Shown here piece by piece: positions 1 to 9,952 of a DNA stretch of 64,000 nt (position 1 is its first letter; each line of letters starts with the position of its first letter). Position numbers and translations under genes: made by a program. The notes beneath the pieces were generated by a model. It did not search any database and was not told where the DNA came from. It worked only from the letters and a program-made list of their open reading frames with translations. This DNA comes from Caenorhabditis elegans (Eukaryota; Nematoda; Chromadorea; Rhabditida; Rhabditidae), in the NCBI RefSeq assembly GCF_000002985.6, contig NC_003279.8, positions 11,842,001 through 11,906,000 of the forward strand, written 5' to 3'.

Positions 1-242
1 AGGTGGCAATTTTCCACTGGGAAACGGCATTAAAAATTCAATTTTTTGCGAAATTTATAATAATATAGTCAGTTGGTGTTCTACTGCAGTCATACATGCT
101 ATATAAAATTGCTGAAATTTTTTTGAAAACATTTTTTTTTTAAATTTTTTTTTTTTAATTTTTCTCTCAAAAATTTCAAAAAAATAAGTAAAATTCTGCA
201 AAATTTTCAATAATTTTCAAAATTTTCTAATTTATTCACATT

Positions 243-2281
243 CAGCTCGTCGAGAGCTTTTATTTGACACCCATCATGCCTAGGTTCCGTCCGCTTTGGG
301 TCCCGCCACGAAAATGTCGGGGTACTGTAGTTTTCGTGGCGGGACTCAAAGTTGGTGGAAAATGGGCATGATGGGTGTTAAATTAAAGCTCATGATGAGC
401 TGATTTTGATTTTTTTGAAGTAAATTTCAAAAAAAAAACTTCGAACAATTTTTTTCAAGTTTTGCTTTTTTTTTTTCAATGTAATATTAATAAAAAATGT
501 TAATTTCAAAAAACTACCTTATCACCAACAAGGTGCAAAATTGCACTCCCTCTATAATCTTTGAACCAAACCAAAAGTCCACAACCCATTTCCCCACTAA
601 ATGCTCCAATTTTACAGATAGCGATAGATGAGGAGACGGAGAGAAGTAGAGATACGGAAAGACACGAAACACACGTGAATCGTGAGTTTTCAGAATACTT
701 ACTTACTAATTATTTTCCTTAAAAAATGAGTGGTTTCCGAATTTATTTTTCTCTTTTTGTTTTTTGCCAGCTTTTTCTTTTTCCTGAAAATATTTTTGGC
801 CAAACTTGGTTATTTTAGTATTTGAACAGCGTATTTATGTTCAGCACACCGAGAGCTTTAATTAGACCCTCAACATGCCCTGGTTCTGGCCACTTTGGGT
901 CCCACCACGAATTCTTCTGGGTTACTGTAGTTTTCGTGGTGGACCCAAAATTGGCGGAAATAGGGCATGTTGGGGGTCAAATTAAAGCTCTTGGCGAGCT
1001 GAATTCAAAAATGTGCGTGGTTAGAACCAATTTATAGCTTTGAAGATTTTAAGACATTTTTCGTCTTTTTCCGGATAAAATTTTTTCTGAAATAAATGGT
1101 GTATTTTATTTTCACTAAACATTCTGACGTAGAAAGAGCATGTGTTAAGTAAACCATAACTTTTGCGTCAAAAATTCCAACATGAGCGCCTGAAATTTCG
1201 GCAGGTTAAATTACCAACACTCCCCTGAAAAAAAAACCAAAAAAAAAAAACTTTTTTTTAAAATTTTTCCTTTTCTTCTACAAAGCAATTTTTTCCCAAT
1301 TTCAAGAAAAAGTTTTGTTTTGAAAATTAGGACGTAGTAGGATCAATTATTTAAGTTTGGCCCACCACGAAAAACAAATTGTTGTTTTTTTGGATTTTTT
1401 TAATTTCTAGAAAACTTTTTTAGCGCGATTTCAAAACAAAATTGATTTAAAATTTCAAGAACTTTAATTTGACACCCATCATGCCCAGGTCCCACCACGA
1501 AAACTACAGTACCCCTGCCCAGTTTTCGCGGTTGGACCTAAGGCATGATGGGTGTTAAATGAAAGCTCTGAATCCGCTGAATTCAGAATTTTTTTGAATT
1601 TCAATTTTTTTTAGGCCCTCAAAAACAGGACCCCCATGACAATTATAAGTTTTCTGAATTTTCAACATTTTTAATGGTTCAAATCAGAAGCCTTCTGATT
1701 CGAACTTCAGCAAAGCAGCAGCTGCCAAAAAACATGTGACTTTTTTTGGGAAAAATAATATTTTCCAGTTAAGCTTTTAGTGCCATTATGTTAGTAATTA
1801 CATGTTTCGTGAGAATTTCTGAATTTTTTTTTTCAAAAGTTTTTGGTTTTTTAAAAATTATTTTCAAAAAAATTATATGAATGTAAAATTTCGAAATTTT
1901 CCAAAAAATTTCAAACCATCCAATTAACTCTTAAAAAGTTGAATTTTCGTATTCAGCTTAACGAAAGCTTCAAAATAACACCCATTTTGCCTATGTTCCG
2001 CCCATTTTTGGTCCCACCACGAAACTACAGTAACCCGACCAGTTTTCGTGGTGGTCCCAAAATGGGCAGAACTTGGGCATGATCGGTGTTAAATTAAAGC
2101 TCTAGGTGAGCTGAATTAGAATGAGTAAAAATTATTTTAAAAATTGTGAATTTGAAAATATTCCGCCATTTTTTGGTCCTTCCACAAAAACTACAGTAAG
2201 CCGATCAGTTTTCGTGGTGGGACCCAAAGTTTGCGGAGCATTGGCATGATGGGTGTTCAATGAAAGCTCTCGGTGAGTTGA
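243..2281. repeat. Cluster of five palindromic repeats (hairpin MITE-like)
   Basis: Five copies of a roughly 120-160 bp imperfect palindrome lie at 243-402, 842-1001, 1457-1579, 1954-2113 and 2162-2281. Full copies begin near CAGCTC..GAGAGCTTTAATTTG, carry CCCATCATGCC and GGTCCCACCACGAAAACTAC, then run back through the inverse of the same blocks. The third and fifth copies are shortened. No coding region is apparent; the spacers are AT-rich simple sequence. Confidence 0.85.
618..681 (+). other. Possible short exon upstream of the DHHC gene
   Basis: A 64-base non-AT-rich stretch is bounded by TTTTACAG on the left and GTGAGTTTTC on the right, as an internal worm exon would be. It is open in one frame but contains no evident start. 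It could be a 5' UTR exon of the gene at 2749 or part of an upstream gene. Splice-site shape is the only evidence. Confidence 0.25.
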
Positions 2282-2748
2282 ATCTCAGGATTTAAATCTT
2301 TGAAACCATTTTTTGGCTTTGGAAATGCTAAGAAATTTTGAAAAAAAAATTCCGAACATTTTTTTCAGATTTTTTTTCAAAAACTTATGATTTTTCTAAA
2401 AAGATTTTTTCGCAATAAAAAAATTGTCTAATTTTTTTCTACTAAAAAACTTCCAAATTGCAATTTTTACTAGTATACAGGTGCTCCCTGCCTGGCACCT
2501 GTATACACATGTAGAATTAGTCATAGGGAGTGGGTGGTTTGGAAAATGAGAAAAAATGTAATGTGTTAGTTGTATTGTTCAATTTTTTGCAGTTTTTTGC
2601 TTGACTTTGGCTGGAATTTTTAAATTTGTATTTGAAAATTTAGGTATATTTTTTAAATTTGATTGTTAAAAATTTGAAATTTTGGCTAAAGAAATTTTTA
2701 TTCGAAATTTTTTTCTCAACAAAAAATTTCAATTTTGCAGAATGCGAA

Positions 2749-5700
2749 ATGAGTTCCTCATTCTCCGCCACGTCACCATCTACATCATCAGCCTATCAAT
2801 TAGAAGAGCACATTAGTGCTCCGCGAGCAACTCCAGAGCTGCCGCCCAGTGACCCCAAACGAAGAAAATGGCAATCCCACCCGGGAAGAAATCGATTCGG
2901 GTGTGGTGGGCGACTTGTGTGCTCACGGAGCCATGGAGCATTTGTGGTTACTGTAATTCTGATGATTGCCACTTTGACAGTGTATTTCGTTTTTGAGTGA
3001 GTTGGTAGCTCCGCGAGCTTTGAAAAATATTTTGTAATTTAGAAAAACCTATTTTTTAGCGCGCGAAATTCAAATTTTTTAGCGCGAAATTCAAGAAAGG
3101 CAAATTTTTTTGCCGGTTTGCCGGAAATTTTCAATTCCGCCAATTTGTCAATTTGCCGATTTGCCTGAAATTTTGAACTCCGGCAGTTTTCCGGTTTCCG
3201 ACAATTTGCCGATTTGCTGTAAAAAATCGTTTTCGGTTTAGGCGCGAAATTCAAACAATTTTTTTTTAATTTAATTTGGCGCGAAATTCAAATGTATTTT
3301 TAGCAATCATTTCGTTATTCAAAAAAAAAAACTAAAAGAACGCCAACAAAATGGATGCTCCGCTTCGTTTCCCCAACATATTTTTATTTTTCAGCGCACC
3401 ATTCCTTTGGGGATACTCCCCTGCAATCCCGATTGTCGCCGCAGTACTATCCTTAATAGTTATCACAAATTTCTTCGCCACATCATTCACGGACCCCGGG
3501 ATCCTGCCACGTGTCGATAACATTGAAATTATCGAAATGGATCGACAACAGGCAAATGGAAATGGGATTAGTGAGTTGCCGGTTTTCCGAGTTGCCGAAA
3601 GAATTTTTGAAATTTTTCAGATGACGTTGCTCATTTGAGGCCTCGTTTTCAAGATGTCGTTGTGAATGGGGAGCATGTAAAAATGAAATATTGTACGACG
3701 TGTCGGTTATATCGGCCACCGAGATGCTCACATTGTGCAATTTGTGATAATTGTGTTCTTATGTTCGATCATCATTGTAAGTTATTTTAGTTTTAATTAG
3801 TTAGCTTTGACGGCCCATATAGTAGGTAATTTATGAGATATCAAAAAATGTTCAAATACAAATATAGAGAAAAATATTTATGCAATATTTCGTCAGTAAA
3901 CAGTTTTTGAATAAAACCGAAGACAACTGACTAGGGAACCGTCAGAAGGTGCCCATCGGACTTGCATATGAGACCTATGCCATTCAATAGTCCATGTCTT
4001 AAAATGATTACTCGTGAATTTTTAGCGGTAAAACTCCAGAATCAAGCTCACGGCGGGCTCTCAAATATCCTAAAATATCACTTTAACAAAGAATTTAAGG
4101 GCCAATTCTCCTATTTCACTATGACAGCTCATATCTCCGCGGGTAAATTTTTTGCAGAAAAGTCGCCAACTAAAAAGTTGTTGGTATTGCTGTAAAGAAC
4201 AAGTTTGTAGTTGAAAGTTTTTTACAAAAAAATTTTTGTTTGAGATAAAAGCGCTGAAGTGCGGCACTGCTGCTGTTATTTTATGCTGTTATTGATATTC
4301 TAATGCTTATATCTCAAACTAAATTGTTTTGGTAAAAACTTTCAACTACAAACTTGTTCTTTACAACGATATCAACAACTTTTTAGTTGATGACTTTTCT
4401 GTAAAAAATTTATCTACGGAGATATGAGTTACCAAAATGAAATTGGAAAATTGCTTCGTTAGATCGTTAAATTGCTTCCTTACAGTGCTATTTTAGGATA
4501 TTTGAAAGCCCGCCGTGAGCTTGGTTCTGGAGTTTTGCCGCTAAAAATTCACGAGTAACCATTTTAAGACATGCACTATCATGGCATAGGTCTCATATGC
4601 AAGTCCAATGGGCACCTTCTGACGGTTCCCTAGTGAGATATAAGCCATGAAATTTCGGCAAGACATGGTGTATCGACCAAGATTACTTGGTTTAGCTTTG
4701 GCAGCTTATATCTTGGAGGACTTTTCTAAAAATAAGTTTTTGATGATCCCCTGACGTTTAAAATAATAAATTATCATTTACTATATATAAAGCGCTTATT
4801 CTGTGTGTCCATAGTTTGTAGTCTATGTAGTCTTTGTAGTCTGTGAAGTTTTGGCTTCTGGAGGGATAGTGACTTGGGGTTAGTGTAGGGATATAGTCGG
4901 GGTACTGTAGTGGTACAATAGTGGTACGGTAGGAATACTGTAGGGTTACGGTAGTTTTATAAAAAAATTAATTTTCAGCCCCAGAAGTCAGGGGCCGCGC
5001 CGAAGGTGCGGTCCACGGCTGGTCCCTATATATTCTATTTCAGGCCCGTGGGTCGGCAACTGTATCGGACTCCGAAATTACACGTATTTCTATCGATTCG
5101 TATTTTGTCTTTCAATTCTTGTGATCTACCTATTTGCCAGTGCAGTCACACATATCAGTTTATGTGAGTTCCATGTGATTTTTCAAATCAATTTACCGTA
5201 TTTGCTCTATTAGTCTTGCATGCAAGACTAATTTTCAATTGACCTGTAGGAGTGCAAGACTAATAGAGAAAATACGGTATATTCTTGTCATCTTTTAATA
5301 CATAGATACATAAAATTGGGAAATTTGAAAAAAAAATAAAGGATAAAACAAAAAGTTTGAATGTTTCCAGTAGCTCAAGAGATGCCATTCGGAGATGTCA
5401 TGCGAAAAACTCCCGGGTCTGCAGTCGTCATTGTCATATGCTTTTTCACAACGTGGTTAGTTATTATAAGAATTTTTGCGTTTTGAAGTTCAAAAAGTTC
5501 AAAAAAATTTCCAGGTCAATTATTGGTTTGGCATGCTTCCATACTTATCTTCTGTGCGCGGATCTTACGACAAATGAAGATGTAAGTAGATTTTGAAATT
5601 TTTATTGGTAAACTTCTACAGCTTTAATTTTCAATTTAAAAGCCAATAATAATGTTCTACTATCATTTTAAAAGTTTTTTTTTTTTGAATTAATTCTCAG

Positions 5701-7160
5701 TTTCCAAGCTTTTTTTATAGTGTATGTTTCAGCTAAAAGGCCTGTACCGCCGGAAGCATCGTCCAACACCTCCATCATCTACACCATCAACATCTGCAGC
5801 TACCAATTCTTCTGTAGGACATTCGACAAAAAATCCATTTTACGCTGGATGCTTCAAGAGTTTTTTTGGAAGACTGTTCAAGTCCAGATTTCCAAGGTAA
5901 GGAACTTTACTTTTTATATACAAAACTATAACAAAAAGAAAACAAATACATTGTAGTTAGAAATTTGAAAATAAATGCAAAAAAAAGTGAGAGTAACATG
6001 GTGCATCGACTGAAACTACCACATATAACTTTGACAGCATATATCTTGGTTTACAGTTGGGATGGAAGAAACATTCAACTGAAAGATTATAGAACAAATA
6101 ACGACAAATATTTTGCCAGTTTATGATTTTTCGATTAAACACAAGACAGCGGAGATATACGCTACCGAATTAGTAAGGAGAGTTTATCCGCCATGTTTCT
6201 TTGACAGCTCATATCTCGGTTAGTAGTTTGATTAGCAAAATATGTTTCACTACAAAATTATAGAAGTGTACATTTTAAATATTTTGTCAATTTACAATTC
6301 TAAGATAAAACAAAAGACAACGGAGATATAAGCCGTCAAAGATTCATGGAGCTTTTTTGGTCGATGCACCATGTTTCTAAACTTTGAAAGCCTATATCTC
6401 GGTTTAAATAAATTGTATCAAAAATCTTTCAACTGGAAATATATATTTATTACATGTTTTACTATAAATTTTCTCTGGAAATAAACTGATAAATTCAAAA
6501 TGAACTGAGATATAAGCAGCGAAAGTTATATGGAGTAATTTCGATCGATGCACCATGTTTTCAAATTTTAACAGCTTTCATCTCGCTTGGCTTTTGTTTT
6601 ATCAAAAAACTGTCAACTAACAAAATATTGTTCAATTATTTCTTATTATTTTGTAATTACAATTATGTTAATAACTAGAAAGTTAACCGATATATAAGCA
6701 ACCGAAATTATATAATGCAATTTCGGTCGATGCCCCATGTTTCAAAAATTTAACAGCTCATTTTTTTAGATTTATCAAAAAGTTGTCAACTAACAAAATA
6801 TTGCTCAGGTGTTTTTCTACAACTTTGCAGTAGAACAATTATTGATAGCTGCAAAGTGAACGCCCGTTTAGGATCCGCCCATTTTTTACCTCACTCCAAA
6901 TTTCCTTCGAAATTTTTTTTAAAGTTTGCTATTAAATTGTCTAAAAAACACAATAAATTAAAATCCTTGGGAAAGAAAAAATCAATAATTTAAATTTTCC
7001 GAGAGGAGTACACCACGAACATTTATCGCTAGAGCGCGTTTGCTCTCAAAAAAACCAATAATATTTCAGCTTACTCGACGCCCGCGGCTACCTGGACCCA
7101 CATCCGACAATCGAAATCCGAGTTCCGAAAAAATCGGAAAAATCGATCGAAAATCATTAA
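2749..7160 (+). CDS. dhhc-2: DHHC-type palmitoyltransferase
   Basis: Protein S-acyltransferase that transfers palmitate to cysteines of membrane-associated proteins. I read eight exons: 2749-2996, 3395-3570, 3621-3776, 5044-5163, 5371-5455, 5515-5581, 5733-5896 and 7070-7160. They join in phase to 368 aa. Visible features in order: a Ser/Pro-rich N-terminus, membrane segments around residues 66-83 and 92-113, a DPG motif (116-118), a Cys-rich domain starting CTTC (166-169), the catalytic DHHC at 191-194 followed by PWVGNCIG, two further membrane segments, and TTNE (280-283). These are hallmark motifs in their usual order. The start is the first in-frame ATG after a TTTTGCAG acceptor, so a trans-spliced or spliced 5' leader is likely. 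A poly(A) signal AATAAA lies at 7240. Introns 3 and 7 are swollen by repeats. The family is certain; the symbol is from memory and less sure. Confidence 0.9.
3931..4633. mobile_element. 703-bp inverted-repeat (foldback) element in DHHC intron 3
   Basis: CTAGGGAACCGTCAGAAGGT at the left end is matched by its inverse at 4615-4633. The arms continue inward through TTGCATATGAGACCTATGCC and CTCACGGCGGGCTCTCAAA, and inner halves carry AACTTTCAACTACAAACTTG. There is no reading frame of note, so it is a non-autonomous palindromic element. A diverged relative lies inside the element at 40621-41950. Confidence 0.85.
4773..5023. repeat. Solo arm of the 26389-27065 inverted-repeat element
   Basis: This sequence, from TTTACTATATATAAAGCGCT through GTCCATAGTTTGTAGTC to GGTGCGGTCCACGGCTGGT, is nearly identical to the right arm at about 26817-27065 and inverse to the left arm there. 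Only one arm is present, just upstream of the acceptor of DHHC exon 4. Confidence 0.8.
5208..5281. repeat. Small inverted repeat in DHHC intron 4
   Basis: ACCGTATTTGCTCTATTAGT followed by CTTGC is mirrored by GCAAGACTAATAGAGAAAAT and ACGGT about 25 bases further on, giving a hairpin of about 70 bp. Confidence 0.75.
5985..6860. repeat. Degenerate tandem units in DHHC intron 7
   Basis: Four to five diverged units of about 170-190 bp share TGGTGCATCGACC or TCGATGCACCATGTTT, an ATATCTCGGTTTA block and TTTATCAAAAA(A/G)TTGTCAACTAAC. Together they fill most of the intron before the last exon. No coding content is visible. Confidence 0.65.
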
Positions 7161-7276
7161 ATTATCGATTTTTTGTTCCACTTCTTCTTGTCACCGGTTA
7201 TTAAGCGGCTACGGGTGCATTGATTTTCCGAGAAAATGCAATAAATTCTTGAAAAAAATCACAATTTTCATATATA

Positions 7277-9613
7277 CAGTGTGGGAAAGTTCTATAGGAC
7301 CCCCCCTAATTTGAAGGTTTGAGGAACTTCCGAAAATTTTTTTGAAAAACTGCTAATGCCATTCGTTTTTAAATTGAAAAAAACCTATATACATTTTTTT
7401 CCAGAAGTTTATCTCAAAAACTGAGGTCGCGCTGGAAAAAACGTCAAAATCCAGTGTGAAACTTCTATAGGACCCCCCGTTTTTTTTCACGATTTTTACT
7501 AAAATCAACAGATTTTGGAATTTTTGACAAAGCTCAAATCAAGTTTGAGTTAGAAATGAGTTCAGATAAGCAGTTTTGACTTTAAAAAATTAATACGAAA
7601 TGTTCTCGTGGGATCTCCAGACTGGTTCTGATTCTTCCGATCTTTGATGTTCAAGTCTGTTTCAAGCTTCCTGGTGCTCTCGGTAATGCCAAAACTTGAT
7701 AAACTCTCTTTAACAAGTTCCTACTAAAATTCCTAGCACACACACCATAAACATTTTTACGCCATCCCCAAGAAACCAGTCAGAAACAGCGTATTAACAA
7801 GTTGCAGTTATTTTTGATCAACAACAGAACATTCATATACTAAAATCAAGAAAGGATCAATAGTTAATCGGGTTTCCTTGTGTGCGGATGATCTCAAACA
7901 GTCTGTCCTCCATTGATCTGACCAAACTTTTCAGCTGGTTGTCCGGAATAGACTTCCAAGCGTCGAGAATTCCTTGCTTCAACGATGCAACTGTTGGGTA
8001 AGTCTTGTTCTGAGCATACACGATACGGACAAGAATCCCCCACAAATTTTCGATTGGATTGAGATCAGGACTTCGAGCTGGCCAATCAAGAAGGTTGATC
8101 TTCTTGAGCTTGAAATAGTCGCGGGTTGAGTTGCTCACATGGATTGTCGCATTATCCTGCTGAAATCTAAAGTCTTTTCTGGAGTAGTGACGAAGATATT
8201 TGGAGAGCTCCAGTTCCAAGACGTTCTGATAGTCAGTGCTGTTCATCTTGCTACTGACGAACTGTATCTCAAGCTTCTTCTTCTCCGTGAACGCTCCCCA
8301 AACCATCACCGTTCCTCCTCCAAAATTACGTCTCGAAAAAACCATTGGTTCCTTGCGCAAATCGCGCCAATAGTAGCGGCAACCGTCAGGCCCATCGAGA
8401 TTGAATTTCTTTTCATCGGAGAAGACAACCTAAAACAATGATCCTAATTATTCACTCTTGCTTTTTTAAATTCTCACTTTACTCCAATTCGTTCCCATAT
8501 TGTTCTTAGCAAATTCCAATCGCTTGAGTTTATGGTCTGCAGAGAGTAACGGAGCAGGGCGAAGTTTCTGACGAACGATTACACCAGATCGTTTGATGAC
8601 ATTGAGGATGGTCCTTTTTGAAGCAGACAATTGAAGCTCATTGCGAATATCTCTTGCCGTCTTACAGGAGTTGGAGGCAGCACGAATCACATTTCGTTCG
8701 TCACGCACGGAGAGAGCTTTGCGACGAGGAGCTCTTTTAGATGTACCGTAGCTCACCGGATCCTTCAGATACACGCGAATACAGTGTCGAGAACGGGAAA
8801 TTTTCCTACTCATTTCATGCAGGGACACATTGAGCAATTTCATAACATCCAGCTGAGCGCGTTCAGTGTCCGAAAGGGCAGATCCTCGAGGCATTGCAAG
8901 TTAGACTGCTTTCGAAGTAAGCTTTCCAGCCTCTATATGTGTGCCACAACACATGCCACAATTCCACATTTAATAATTCACGCAAAAAATAGTAAATAAC
9001 ATCTGTGAGGGACAATTTAACTTGAAATATTGGTCCCATGGAACCTTGTAATCAAAGAAAAACGATTTGATTCCTGATAAGCCTTCCATTGTTTCCTGCT
9101 GCATATTTTGCCAAATCAGCTTGACTACACAGTCGAAACATCTAAAGTGCGTGCTAGGAATTTTAGTAGGAACTTGTTAAAGAGAGTTTATCAAGTTTTG
9201 GCATTACCGAGAGCACCAGGAAGCTTGAAACAGACTTGAACATCAAAGATCGGAAGAATCAGAACCAGTCTGGAGATCCCACGAGAACATTTCGTATTAA
9301 TTTTTTAAAGTCAAAACTGCTTATATGAACTCATTTCTAACTCAAACTTGATTTGAGCTTTGTCAAAAATTCCAAAATCTGTTGATTTTAGTAAAAATCG
9401 TGAAAAAAAACGGGGGGTCCTATAGAAGTTTCACACTGGATTTTGACGTTTTTTCCAGCGCGACCTCAGTTTTTGAGATAAACTTCTGGAAAAAAATGTA
9501 TATAGGTTTTTTTCAATTTAAAAACGAACGGCATTAGCAGTTTTTCAAAAAAATTTTCGGAAGTTCCTCAAACCTTCAAATTAGGGGGGGTCCTATAGAA
9601 CTTTCCCACACTG
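7277..9613 (-). mobile_element. Full-length Tc3 (Tc1/mariner) transposon
   Basis: The 2337-bp element is flanked by TA on both sides and has 463-bp terminal inverted repeats at 7277-7739 and 9151-9613, each beginning CAGTGTGGGAAAGTTCTATA. The arms match nearly perfectly; I saw only a few substitutions, for example near 7331 and 7562. The size, long arms and terminal sequence match Tc3. It encodes an uninterrupted transposase, so it looks autonomous. It lies between the convergent 3' ends of the DHHC gene and ced-1. Confidence 0.97.
7857..8894 (-). CDS. Tc3A: Tc3A transposase
   Basis: Cut-and-paste DDE transposase of the Tc1/mariner superfamily. Exon 1 (8478-8894, 139 codons) starts MPRGSALSDTERAQL and holds the two N-terminal helix-turn-helix DNA-binding domains. 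A 48-bp intron (8430-8477) separates it from exon 2 (7857-8429, 190 codons). The joined product is 329 aa, the known Tc3A length. Catalytic acidic residues are visible in FSDEKKF, QQDNATIH and PIENLWG, the expected DD34E-type spacing. No stop or frameshift is present, so the protein should be functional unless silenced. The window is probably from an N2-like background, where the germline normally represses Tc elements; that last point is background knowledge, not seen here. Confidence 0.97.
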
Positions 9614-9952
9614 TATATATATGTTACAAAATTCTTCAAAAAAAAGTGAGTAAAAAGTACATGAAATACAAATACAACTATATATATATAGTTAGACTAT
9701 CCGTAAATAAAGCACAAAATGTGCTCCGGGCTCGGGGCTCCCGGAGCTCATGAAAAAAGGACGAAAATGGTACAGGAAATGAAAATTAGCACCGGTGAGT
9801 GAGAAAAATGCCGAAAAATAAAAATAAAAAAATCTCAAAAATCTTCGATGGGTTAGTTGAAGTTTACGCCGTAAAATTGAGGGGTGGTGGGGGAAGGAAT
9901 GGAGAATGAAAATTTTAGAAAATTTCAAAAAAATATATATGAAAATTCGAAT
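9614..9952. other. Spacer between Tc3 and the ced-1 stop, with a GC-rich hairpin
   Basis: This 339-bp stretch should contain the ced-1 3' UTR (minus strand). The notable structure is GCTCCGGG (9723-9730) and CCCGGAGC (9740-9747) around a 9-base loop, a strong stem in otherwise AT-rich DNA. I saw no canonical AATAAA on the minus strand here, so the poly(A) site may use a variant signal. Confidence 0.5.
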
